The notes below the pieces were generated by a model. The model made no database searches, had not been told where the DNA came from, and saw only the letters and a list, made by a program, of their open reading frames with translations. A DNA stretch of 15,575 nucleotides, from positions 1 through 15,575 of the forward strand of contig JAHZEE010000015.1 of the NCBI GenBank assembly GCA_019421975.1. The letters are read 5' to 3'. This document shows, piece after piece, positions 8,101-14,236 of the stretch. Every line of letters starts with the position of its first letter. Within the stretch, counting starts at the first letter, position 1. A program made the translations under genes and the position numbers. The stretch comes from Clostridiales bacterium (GTDB lineage: Bacteria > Bacillota > Clostridia > Oscillospirales > Oscillospiraceae).

Positions 8101-9679
8101 GGGGATTGGTCACCTGGGCAAAGAGCTGCTTGAAGTAGTTGAACAGCGGCTGGTGCCGTTTGGAGAGAATGGCAAGCGGGGCGTCCATCCCCATGGCCGC
8201 CGTGGGCTCCTGCCCGTTGAGGGCCATGGGCAGGATCTGCGTTTTCAAGCTCTCATAGGTATAGCCGAAGGCCTTGAGCAGCCGGGCGCGCTCCTCCGGT
8301 GTGTAGGTGGGCGCCATGGCGTTTGGAATTTTCAGATCCCGCAGCCGCACCAGCTCGCTGTCCAGCCACTGGCCATAGGGCTGCTGATCGGCGTAGTGCT
8401 CCTTCAGCTCCCAGTCCTCCACCACGCGCCCCTGCTTGGTGTCCACCAGCAGCATCTTGCCCGGCGTCAGACGGGATTTTTTGAGGATGTGCTCCGGCGG
8501 AATGTCCAGCACCCCCACCTCGGAGGCCAAAATCAGCCGCTTGTCGTCTGTGATGTAGTACCGGCAGGGGCGCAGGCCGTTGCGGTCCAGAACGGCGCCC
8601 ATCTGATCGCCGTCAGAAAACACGATGGCCGCCGGGCCGTCCCACGGCTCAAGCATCGTGGCGTAATACTCGTAGAAGTCCTTGCGCTTCTGGCTCAGGC
8701 TCTGGTTGCCCTGCCACGGCTCCGGAATGGTCAGCATGACCGCCAGCGGCAGATCCATGCCGTTCATGACCAAAAACTCCAGGGTGTTGTCCAGCATGGC
8801 CGAGTCGGACCCCTCCTGGTTGATGACGGGCAATACCTTGGCCAGCTCCTTGGAGCTCATCTTGGGCGAGCGGATGGTCTCCTCCCGCGCCAGCATCCGG
8901 TCCGCATTGCCGCGGATGGTGTTGATCTCCCCATTGTGGACTATGAGCCGGTTGGGATGGGCCCGCTCCCAGCTGGGATTGGTGTTGGTGGAAAAGCGGG
9001 AGTGGACAATGGCAATGGCGGACAGGGTGTCCTCATCTTGCAGATCCAGATAGAACTGCCGCAGCTCCTTGACCAGAAACATGCCCTTGTAGACAATGGT
9101 CCGGCTGGAGAGGCTTGGAACATAGATGTTATCACAGCTCTGCTCAAACAGGCGCCGGGCAATGTAGAGCTTCCGGTCAAAGTCCAGCCCGCGGGCCACC
9201 TCCTCCGGCCGCCGGATAAACGCCTGCAGGATACAGGGCATACATTCCCTGGCCCGGCTGCCCAGAATCTCCGGCGCCACAGGCACCTCGCGCCAGCCCA
9301 GAAAGTCCATCTGCTCTTTCTGGACAATGGTCTCGAAGATCGTCTTGGCCCGCGCCTTCTGCAGCGGCTCCTGGGGCAGAAAAAACATCCCCACGCCGTA
9401 GTCCCGTGCGGCGCCCAGCGAGATTCCCAGGGGCTTTGTCACTTTTTTCAGGTACTTATGGGGAATCTGCAGCAGGATCCCGACACCGTCGCCGGTCTTT
9501 CCCTCCGCGTCCTTGCCGGCGCGGTGCTCCAGCCGCTCCACGATGGCCAGCGCGTCGCTGACCGTCGCGTGATCCGCTGTGCCGTCCATTCTCACAATGG
9601 CGCCGATGCCGCAGTTGTCGTGTTCAAACTGCGCATCATACAGGGGGCCATTGACCTCTTTCCACGGTTTTGCTTGCAT
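5141..9679 (-). CDS. gltB: Glutamate synthase (NADPH), large subunit
   Basis: The large subunit takes ammonia from glutamine, channels it internally and aminates 2-oxoglutarate, giving two glutamates per cycle with GltD. It is 1512 residues, as expected. Domains in order: class II amidotransferase with the catalytic cysteine C23 (in FEHDNCGIGAI, so a 22-residue propeptide must be removed), roughly to 420; a central domain to about 780; the FMN-binding synthase barrel with SYGSISQEAHECMA near 880, PGEGGHLPG near 960 and ISPPPHHDIYSIEDL near 985; the 3Fe-4S cysteines C1118, C1124 and C1129; and the C-terminal glycine-rich beta-helix domain from about 1240. The ATG has GGAGG at 9687-9691, 7 bases away. 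It lies 21 bases after dapL, so dapL-gltB-gltD should be one transcript. Confidence 0.97.
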   Translation of the reverse strand: MQAKPWKEVNGPLYDAQFEHDNCGIGAIVRMDGTADHATVSDALAIVERLEHRAGKDAEGKTGDGVGILLQIPHKYLKKVTKPLGISLGAARDYGVGMFFLPQEPLQKARAKTIFETIVQKEQMDFLGWREVPVAPEILGSRARECMPCILQAFIRRPEEVARGLDFDRKLYIARRLFEQSCDNIYVPSLSSRTIVYKGMFLVKELRQFYLDLQDEDTLSAIAIVHSRFSTNTNPSWERAHPNRLIVHNGEINTIRGNADRMLAREETIRSPKMSSKELAKVLPVINQEGSDSAMLDNTLEFLVMNGMDLPLAVMLTIPEPWQGNQSLSQKRKDFYEYYATMLEPWDGPAAIVFSDGDQMGAVLDRNGLRPCRYYITDDKRLILASEVGVLDIPPEHILKKSRLTPGKMLLVDTKQGRVVEDWELKEHYADQQPYGQWLDSELVRLRDLKIPNAMAPTYTPEERARLLKAFGYTYESLKTQILPMALNGQEPTAAMGMDAPLAILSKRHQPLFNYFKQLFAQVTNPPIDAIREEIVTMTTMYLGTEGNILEDQPANCHVLRVDNPILTNLDMMKIRSIRREGFQVQTISILYYRSTKLEKALEQLMLSVDRAYRDGANMLILSDRGVDETHVAIPSLLAVSAVAQYLVRTKRRTAVALILETAEPHEVHHFAALLGYGASAINPYLAQDAIRGLIEDGLLQKDYYAAVDDYNQAILKGMVKIASKMGVSTLQSYMGSRLFEAIGIAPEVVEKYFTGTVSRVGGIGIAEIAEDVEALHNRAFDVLGLYTDSVLESVGSHKYRSGKEPHLYDPMTIHLLQQSTRLGDYELFRQYTARVDDEDNVRTLRGALCFRYPQDGGIPLEEVEPAAEIVKRFKTGAMSYGSISQEAHECMAIAMNRLGGKSNSGEGGERPDRLRSDKCSAIKQVASGRFGVTEEYLVSAKEIQIKMAQGAKPGEGGHLPGKKVYPWIAKTRYSTPGVALISPPPHHDIYSIEDLAQLIYDLKNANRDARISVKLVSEAGVGTVAAGVAKAGSQVILISGYDGGTGAAPRSSIQNAGMPWELGLAETHQTLVQNGLRSRVRLETDGKLMSGRDVAVACMLGAEEFGFATAPLVTMGCAMMRVCNLDTCAMGVATQDPKLRKLFHGKPEYVMNFMLFIAEELRAYMARLGVRTVQELVGRTDLLQVRGDLDGRLRRLDLHRLLDNPYVHHPDTAFRPECAYDFELEKTLDERVFLPAFAEQLKRGGKKRVEVEVSSTDRTLGTILGSEIVKKRGDSLAEDTFWIQCRGGGGQSFGAFIPKGLTMELVGDSNDYFGKGLSGGKLIVYPPAKAHYPAAENIIIGNVALYGATAGKAFIAGIAGERFCVRNSGAYAVVEGCGDHGCEYMTGGRVVILGQTGKNFAAGMSGGIAYVLDEQSDLYTRTNKTMVKLTAVSNKYDVEELRELISQHVAATGSKKGRRILEHFSTYLPQFKKVIPSDYEKMVSAMVLMEEKGLTGEQAQMEAFYQLTQQK

Positions 9680-9700
9680 GGGGACACCTCCAATGGATGT

Positions 9701-10924
9701 TTATTTTCCGAGCAGATTCACAATCCGCTCGACCGCCTCTCTTGTCGCGTCCGCACCGCCGAAGGCAGTCAGGCGGATATAGCCCTCTCCGCTGGGGCCA
9801 AAGCCGGCGCCCGGCGTCGTCACTACGCCCGCCTCCTTCAAAAGCTTGTCAAAGAACGCCCAGGAACCCATTCCGTCCGGCGTCTTGCACCAGATATACG
9901 GCGCGTTGACGCCGCCGTAGACGCACAGCCCGGCATCCTGCAGACCCTGGCGAATCACGCTGGCGTTGCTTAGATAGAACGCGATGGTCTTGCGGATCTG
10001 GGCCTGGCCCTCGTCGGTGTAGACGGCCGCCGCAGCGCGCTGAATCACATAGGGCACGCCGTTGAACTTGGTGGTCTGCCGGCGGTTCCACATGGCGTTG
10101 AGGCTGACGCCCCCCGCCATCAGCGCCTTGGGGACCACCGTGTAGGCGCAGCGGGTGGCGGTAAAGCCGGCTGTCTTGGAAAAGCTGCGGAACTCAATGG
10201 CGCAGCGCTTGGCGCCCTCAATCTCGTAGATGCTGTGGGGAATGTCCGGCTCTGTGATAAACGCCTCGTAGGCCGCGTCGAATAAGATGACAGAGCCGTG
10301 CTCCAGCGCGTAGTCCACCCAGCGCTTGAGCTGTGCGCGGGTCGCAGTCACGCCGGTGGGGTTGTTGGGGTAGCACAGGTAGATGAGGTCCGGCGCCTGC
10401 TGCGGCAGCGCGGGGGTAAACTGGTTTTCCGCCGTACAGGGCATATAGACAATTTTGGACCAGCGGCCCAGCGCCGGGTCATACTCCCCGGCCCGGCCCG
10501 CCATGGCATTGGTGTCCACATAGACCGGATACACCGGGTCGCACACGGCGACCACATTGTCCTGGGAGAACAGATCGCCGATGTTGCCGCAGTCAGATTT
10601 TGCGCCGTCGGAGACAAAGATCTCATCGAGCTCCAGCTCCACGCCGCGGGTACGGTAGTCGTGCTCTGCAATCAGGCTGCGCAGAAAGTCATAGCCCTGT
10701 TCCGGGCCGTAGCCGCGGAAGGTGTCGGCAGAGGCCATCTCGTCGACGGCCCGGTGCATCGCCGCGATCACCGCCGGGGCCAGCGGCTGCGTCACATCGC
10801 CGATGCCCAGCCGGATCAGCTTCTGGGCGGGGTTCGCCTCGGACTGCGCCGCCACGCGGCGGGCAATCTCAGAGAACAAATAGCTGCCCGGCAGCTTCTG
10901 ATAGTTTGTATTGACTTGAATCAT
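9701..10924 (-). CDS. dapL: LL-diaminopimelate aminotransferase
   Basis: DapL converts tetrahydrodipicolinate to LL-2,6-diaminopimelate in one step, with glutamate as amino donor and 2-oxoglutarate as by-product, bypassing the acylated dap intermediates. This class I/II PLP aminotransferase has 407 residues, the usual DapL length. Visible are [11 protein letters not shown] near the N-terminus, [10 protein letters not shown] (105-114), YPNNPTG (185-191), the cofactor-contacting FDAAY (215-219), the Schiff-base lysine K250 in [17 protein letters not shown], and a C-terminal [16 protein letters not shown]. These segments separate DapL from general aspartate aminotransferases. The ATG has AAGGAG at 10935-10940. 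The gene sits behind a terminator that follows dapF and directly ahead of gltBD, whose product remakes the glutamate it consumes. Confidence 0.95.
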   Translation of the reverse strand: MIQVNTNYQKLPGSYLFSEIARRVAAQSEANPAQKLIRLGIGDVTQPLAPAVIAAMHRAVDEMASADTFRGYGPEQGYDFLRSLIAEHDYRTRGVELELDEIFVSDGAKSDCGNIGDLFSQDNVVAVCDPVYPVYVDTNAMAGRAGEYDPALGRWSKIVYMPCTAENQFTPALPQQAPDLIYLCYPNNPTGVTATRAQLKRWVDYALEHGSVILFDAAYEAFITEPDIPHSIYEIEGAKRCAIEFRSFSKTAGFTATRCAYTVVPKALMAGGVSLNAMWNRRQTTKFNGVPYVIQRAAAAVYTDEGQAQIRKTIAFYLSNASVIRQGLQDAGLCVYGGVNAPYIWCKTPDGMGSWAFFDKLLKEAGVVTTPGAGFGPSGEGYIRLTAFGGADATREAVERIVNLLGK

Positions 10925-10964
10925 GCCTATATCTCTCCTTATCTGTCTGTCGTCTGAAGATGGG

Positions 10965-11009
10965 TCAAAAAAAGGCGGGCCCCATGCGGAAGCCCGTCTT
11001 CTCCCGCAT
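10965..11009 (-). other. Possible 14-codon leader reading frame ahead of dapL
   Basis: ATG at 11009 opens a frame reading [14 protein letters not shown] and stops at TGA 10965-10967, inside the T tract of the terminator. AGAGG at 11015-11019 lies 5 bases before the ATG, a workable Shine-Dalgarno. The frame covers both arms of the terminator and of a competing hairpin, so a ribosome here would affect folding. There is no run of one amino acid as in classical biosynthetic attenuators (one Lys, two Arg, three Phe). It may be chance. Confidence 0.25.
10967..10996 (-). terminator. Intrinsic terminator/attenuator between dapF and dapL
   Basis: On the minus strand CGGGCTTC (complement of 10989-10996) pairs with GGGGCCCG (10976-10983) through eight pairs, two of them G-U, around the loop CGCAT, followed by CC and seven T (10967-10973). 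The G-U pairs become mismatches on the plus strand, so it is directed at dapF transcripts. No usable promoter lies between it and dapL, so dapL probably depends on read-through. Confidence 0.85.
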
Positions 11010-11012
11010 TGG
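10981..11012 (-). promoter_or_regulatory. Candidate antiterminator hairpin overlapping the dapF-dapL terminator
   Basis: On the minus strand ATGCGG-GAG-AAG pairs with CTTCCGCAT (complements of 10998-11009 and 10984-10992), giving nine pairs with a GAG bulge and the loop ACGGG, extendable by CC/GG beyond one mismatch. It uses the loop and the 5' arm of the terminator, so the two folds cannot coexist. It is made first during transcription. The pairing is visible in the sequence; its use in the cell is inferred. Confidence 0.4.
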
Positions 11013-11028
11013 TACCTCTGTTAAATTG

Positions 11029-11862
11029 TCACAGTGCAACCTCTCCGTCAAAGACAAAGGCGGCCGGGCCTGTCATAAAGACATGGTTGCTCGCCTCATC
11101 CCACCGGATCTGCAGGTTTCCGCCCCGCAGACGCAGTTCCGCCTGCCGCTCGGCCAGACCTGCCAGGACCGCCGCCACAAGGCTTGCCGTGGCGCCGGTG
11201 CCGCAGGCCCAGGTCTCCCCCGCGCCGCGCTCCCAGACCCGCATTTGCAGGGTACGGCGGTCGATCACCCGGATAAACTCGGTGTTGATTCTGCGCGGGA
11301 ACAGCGCATGGTGTTCAAATTTCGGCCCCAGCTTCTCCAGATCCAGCTGGTCGATCTGCGGCAGGAACACCACCGCATGGGGGTTGCCCACGGACACGCA
11401 GGTGACGCGGTAGACCGTACCGTCCACCTCGACCGGCACATCCACAAAACGGCGCCCCTCTGCGGCCACCGGGATCCTTTCCGGCTCCAGGACCGGCTCT
11501 CCCATGTCCACCGTGACGCTACAGACCACGCCGTCTTCGACTGCCAGCTCCAGCGTCTTGATGCCGGCCAGCGTCTGCACCGTGATCGTCTGCTTGTCGG
11601 TCAGGCCGCGGTCGTATACATACTTCCCCACGCAGCGGATGCCGTTTCCGCACATCTCCGCCTGGGAGCCGTCGGCGTTGTAGATCTCCATTTTAAAATC
11701 CGCAGCTTCGGACGGGCAAATCAAAATCAGTCCATCCGAGCCGATTCCGCAGCGGCGGTCGGACAGGCGCCTGGCCGCCGCTGCCGGGTCCGGCACTGAC
11801 TCCTCCAGACAATTGACATAGATATAGTCGTTGCTAATTCCATGCATCTTTGTAAATTTCAT
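11029..11862 (-). CDS. dapF: Diaminopimelate epimerase
   Basis: DapF interconverts LL- and meso-diaminopimelate without cofactor; the meso form is the peptidoglycan cross-linking residue and the precursor of lysine. The 277 residues match the family. The two catalytic cysteines are C71 in the motif MCGNGIRC and C220 in WACGTGA; the N-terminal substrate motif reads MHGISNDY where many homologues have MHGxGNDF, and E211 with R212 lie in VWERGAGET. The ATG at 11862 has GGGAGG at 11871-11876. The gene has its own predicted promoter behind amtB and is followed by a terminator, so it can be made alone or together with dapL-gltBD. Its product acts on the DapL product, yet dapF precedes dapL in the transcript. 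Confidence 0.96.
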   Translation of the reverse strand: MKFTKMHGISNDYIYVNCLEESVPDPAAAARRLSDRRCGIGSDGLILICPSEAADFKMEIYNADGSQAEMCGNGIRCVGKYVYDRGLTDKQTITVQTLAGIKTLELAVEDGVVCSVTVDMGEPVLEPERIPVAAEGRRFVDVPVEVDGTVYRVTCVSVGNPHAVVFLPQIDQLDLEKLGPKFEHHALFPRRINTEFIRVIDRRTLQMRVWERGAGETWACGTGATASLVAAVLAGLAERQAELRLRGGNLQIRWDEASNHVFMTGPAAFVFDGEVAL

Positions 11863-11866
11863 GGTT

Positions 11867-11930
11867 CTTTCCTCCCGGTTCCCTGCGCAAAATGCGCCAG
11901 GGCAATCCGGGAAAGTCTGGCTTTCCCGGC
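11867..11930 (-). promoter_or_regulatory. Structured dapF leader with alternative pairing of the Shine-Dalgarno
   Basis: In transcript order: CCGGGAAAG (complement of 11921-11929) pairs perfectly with CTTTCCCGG (11907-11915) around CCAGA. A second hairpin follows, CCCTGGCGC with GCGCAGGG around ATTTT (eight pairs, one bulged G). Then comes the Shine-Dalgarno segment CCGGGAGG (11871-11878). TTTCCCGG from the first hairpin can pair with CCGGGAGG by eight contiguous pairs including two G-U, burying the ribosome binding site. No T tract follows either hairpin, so control would act on translation. The pairings are seen; their function is inferred. Confidence 0.45.
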
Positions 11931-11936
11931 TATTTT

Positions 11937-11965
11937 ATCATAGCCAACCAGCCACCGTTCGTCAA
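11937..11965 (-). promoter_or_regulatory. Predicted vegetative promoter of dapF
   Basis: On the minus strand TTGACG (11965-11960) and TATGAT (11942-11937) stand 17 bases apart, each with five of six consensus bases. It begins 3 bases past the amtB stop. The expected first base is the G at 11930, which places the hairpin at 11907-11929 at the very 5' end of the mRNA and gives a leader of about 68 bases. Confidence 0.7.
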
Positions 11966-11968
11966 TGC

Positions 11969-13198
11969 TCAGTTCCCCTTGGAGAGAAAATCTGCATAGG
12001 CATTTTCCAGACCATGCTCGGTGGAGTCCAGGCCCAGCATCTCCTCTTCCGGCGTTACCCGCAGCCCATGGAATTTCCGGATCAGGCAGAAGACAATGCT
12101 CATGGCCGCTACGGTATAAACCGCTATGGCAAGCACGCCGAGGCACTGGATGCCGAGCTGGTGGAAACCGCCGCCGTAAAACAGCCCCAGAGTGCCATAC
12201 TTCTCGTTGGCCGCCAAAAAGCCAATCATCAGTGTACCGGCCATACCGCAGACGCCATGGACCGCCACAGCGCCCACCGGATCGTCGATGTGGCATTTTT
12301 TGTCGAGCACCTCAACTGCCACATCCACCAGAATGCCGCACACCGCACCGATCACCGCCGCGCCGACGATATCCACGCTGGCACAGCCCGCCGTCACGCC
12401 CACCAGACCGGCCAGCGAAGCGTTCAGGCACATGGAGACATCGGGCTTTCCGTTTTTAATCCAGGTAAAGAGCATGCAGGCCACTGTTGCCACAGCGGGC
12501 GCCACTGTTGTGGTGGACAGGATCTGGGCAAGCTCCCCCGGATCGGCCGCCGCAGCGCCGTTGAAGCCGTACCAGCCAAACCACAGGATAAAGACCCCCA
12601 GCGCACCCAGCGGAATATTGTGGCCCAAAATTGCGTTGGAGACCAGCTTCCCGTCTCTGTTTTTAGTGTATTTTCCGATTCGCGGCCCCAGCATGGCCGC
12701 GCCGATCAGCGCTGTAATGCCGCCCACCATGTGGATGACGGAGGAGCCTGCAAAGTCAATATAGTGCAGCTCCGAGAGCCAGCCGCCGCCCCAGACCCAC
12801 CCTGCCTCAATGGGATAGACCACCAGTGAAATCACAGCGGAGTAGATGCAATAGGCCGAAAACTTGGTGCGCTCGGCCATGGCGCCGGAGACAATGGTCG
12901 CAGCGGTGGCACAGAACATCAGCTGGAAGTAAAAGGAGGACCAGTCAAAATTCTCAAAGTCTGTGAACAGACTGTATTCCGGCTTTCCAATCAGGCCGAA
13001 AAAGGTGTGCTCTCCCATCATCAGGCCATAGCCCAGCCCCATAAACACGATGGTCCCAATGCAGAAATCCATCAAATTCTTCATCAAAATGTTGCCGGCA
13101 TTTTTGGCGCGGGTAAAGCCCGTCTCCACCATTGCAAATCCGCACTGCATGAAAAACACCAGCGCCGCGCCCATCAAAAACCAAATACTCATATCCAT
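11969..13198 (-). CDS. amtB: Ammonium transporter AmtB
   Basis: AmtB is a trimeric membrane channel for ammonium uptake when nitrogen is scarce. At 409 residues it has about eleven hydrophobic segments beginning close to the N-terminus (WFLMGAALVFFMQCGFAMVETG) and no long signal sequence. The pore twin histidines are H156 in SSVIHMVGG and H314 in AVAVHGVCG. The cytoplasmic tail contains TPEEEMLGLDSTEHGLENAY, the conserved part that contacts PII. The ATG at 13198 has AAGGGGG at 13206-13212; a second ATG two codons later is less well placed. It follows glnK, its usual partner, but across a terminator that leaves only about 24 bases before the start, so its expression should depend on read-through. 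Confidence 0.96.
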   Translation of the reverse strand: MDMSIWFLMGAALVFFMQCGFAMVETGFTRAKNAGNILMKNLMDFCIGTIVFMGLGYGLMMGEHTFFGLIGKPEYSLFTDFENFDWSSFYFQLMFCATAATIVSGAMAERTKFSAYCIYSAVISLVVYPIEAGWVWGGGWLSELHYIDFAGSSVIHMVGGITALIGAAMLGPRIGKYTKNRDGKLVSNAILGHNIPLGALGVFILWFGWYGFNGAAAADPGELAQILSTTTVAPAVATVACMLFTWIKNGKPDVSMCLNASLAGLVGVTAGCASVDIVGAAVIGAVCGILVDVAVEVLDKKCHIDDPVGAVAVHGVCGMAGTLMIGFLAANEKYGTLGLFYGGGFHQLGIQCLGVLAIAVYTVAAMSIVFCLIRKFHGLRVTPEEEMLGLDSTEHGLENAYADFLSKGN

Positions 13199-13222
13199 AC
13201 TTCTTCCCCCTTACATCCGGCG

Positions 13223-13269
13223 AAAAAAACGGAGGCACTGCTCCCGCTTCCTGCGGGAAAGCAACCTCC
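13223..13269 (-). terminator. Strong terminator/attenuator between glnK and amtB
   Basis: On the minus strand three stacked helices form one long hairpin: GGAGG with CCTCC, TGCT with AGCA, and CCCGC with GCGGG (14 pairs, small internal loops, apical loop AGGAA). A G and seven T (13223-13229) follow. It begins about 34 bases after the glnK stop. No promoter fits between it and amtB. Confidence 0.88.
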
Positions 13270-13302
13270 ATTGATCGCATCTTATCCTCTTTTTCACTGC
13301 GT

Positions 13303-13641
13303 TCAGATCGCCGCTTCTCCCATCTCGCCGGTCCGAATCCGCATTGCGTCCTCCACATGGTAGACAAAAATTTTGCCGTCCCCAATGGAGCCTGTCGAAA
13401 GATTTTTTTGGATCAGCTGCATCAGCTGTGCAACCTTCTCATCCGGCACCACGGTTTCCACCCGCAGCTTCGGCAGCATGTTGACGCCATACTCCACACC
13501 GCGGTAAATCTGTGTTCGTCCCTTTTGATTGCCGTAGCCCATGATGTTTGTCACCATGATACCCGAGACGCCCTCTGCGCTGAGAATCTCCTTCAGAACC
13601 TCCAGCCGCTCCGGTTTGATTATAATTTCAAGCTTTTTCAT
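13303..13641 (-). CDS. glnK: Nitrogen regulatory PII protein, GlnK type
   Basis: PII proteins are trimers that sense 2-oxoglutarate and ATP/ADP; GlnK proteins plug AmtB when nitrogen is plentiful. At 112 residues it has the canonical length. The T loop (about 37-55) includes NQKGRTQIYRGVEY with Y51, the uridylylation position in proteobacteria; whether it is modified here is unknown and no glnD-like gene is in view. The B loop reads TGSIGDGKIFV (83-93) and the C loop RIRTGEMGE (101-109). The start lies 3 bases after the stop of the ANTAR gene, and its ribosome binding site (AAAGGAG, 13653-13659) is inside that gene, so the two are translationally coupled. Linkage to amtB supports the GlnK name over GlnB. 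Confidence 0.95.
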   Translation of the reverse strand: MKKLEIIIKPERLEVLKEILSAEGVSGIMVTNIMGYGNQKGRTQIYRGVEYGVNMLPKLRVETVVPDEKVAQLMQLIQKNLSTGSIGDGKIFVYHVEDAMRIRTGEMGEAAI

Positions 13642-13644
13642 CTC

Positions 13645-14211
13645 TTACAGAACTCCTTTCCGGTTTCCGTCCTGCTCTAACCACTGCTGCGGATCCTGCA
13701 GCAGCCGGGCCGCCATCTGAAAGATCGGCACCCCATGCCGCATGCTCTGCCGCTGCAGCCAAGTGTGTGCCTGCGGCTCTGAAAGCCCCCCGCCTGCCAT
13801 CAAAAGCGCTTTCGCCTGCCGGATCAACGCCTCCTGCTGCTCCGTGCGCGGGGGGCGCCGGTCTGTCCTGCGATTTTTCTCCAGAAGCGCCGCCACGGCG
13901 CCGATAAAATCACGGCGGGAGACCGGCATGGCGAGCTTGGCGATCCGTGCGTCTGTCACAAGCTCCAGGTTGGCGGCCGAGGCGACCATCAGCACCGGAA
14001 CCTGCGGCGGCAGCAGCTCTGCAAGCGAGGCGCACGGGCCGTCCGGCAGTTTAAACCCACAGATCACCAGAACCTGCCGCTGGTCGCTCCAGCGCAAAAC
14101 CTCTGCGCAGCTGCCGCAGACCGCAGCGATATGAAATCCGCCCAGCTTCAGGCTCTCGCTGATTTTCTGCGCCACTGTCTGTCGGTCAAACGCAACAATC
14201 ATGCGCTCCAT
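13645..14211 (-). CDS. ANTAR-domain RNA-binding antiterminator with a degenerate receiver domain
   Basis: ANTAR proteins bind paired RNA hairpins and prevent transcription termination. The C-terminal part (about 125-176) is a recognisable ANTAR domain, with ALIRQAKALLM, GLSEPQAHTWLQRQSM and MAARLLQ. The N-terminal part (1-110) has receiver-like strands but lacks key phosphorylation residues: the acceptor aspartate is G52 (VICGFKLPDG where relatives have ..LDxxLPDG), the conserved lysine before proline is M95 (AMPVSRRDF), and only D9 of the acidic pocket remains. It therefore probably works without phosphorylation. It lies between glnA (25 bases upstream) and glnK (3 bases downstream), which points to nitrogen control; similar glnA-linked regulators in clostridia have been called NitR. 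The start ATG has a purine-rich GAGAGGAAGGGAAG before it; a second ATG at codon 4 is possible. Confidence 0.88.
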   Translation of the reverse strand: MERMIVAFDRQTVAQKISESLKLGGFHIAAVCGSCAEVLRWSDQRQVLVICGFKLPDGPCASLAELLPPQVPVLMVASAANLELVTDARIAKLAMPVSRRDFIGAVAALLEKNRRTDRRPPRTEQQEALIRQAKALLMAGGGLSEPQAHTWLQRQSMRHGVPIFQMAARLLQDPQQWLEQDGNRKGVL

Positions 14212-14236
14212 ACCGCTTCCCTTCCTCTCAGGCGGC

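Noticed and set aside
7670..9973. A 767-codon open frame on the plus strand opposite gltB and dapL
   Set aside because: It is the antisense shadow of GC-rich codons. It has no recognisable domain, crosses the gltB-dapL boundary, and gltB on the other strand is unmistakable.
10925..10971. TTGACC after the dapF terminator as the -35 of a dapL promoter
   Set aside because: No reasonable -10 lies 16-18 bases away; the nearest (GATAAG at 19) would start transcription inside the ribosome binding site.
11907..11940. Plus-strand reading of the dapF leader hairpin followed by CTATTTTATC as a terminator
   Set aside because: No plus-strand gene or promoter leads into it, and the T run is interrupted. 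It is better explained as the 5' hairpin of the minus-strand dapF leader.
13223..13302. ANTAR-type tandem hairpins with A1/G4 hexaloops ahead of amtB
   Set aside because: The terminator's apical loop is AGGAA (five bases), and no upstream partner hairpin with a proper stem was found. The glnA leader, a likelier target, is outside the window.
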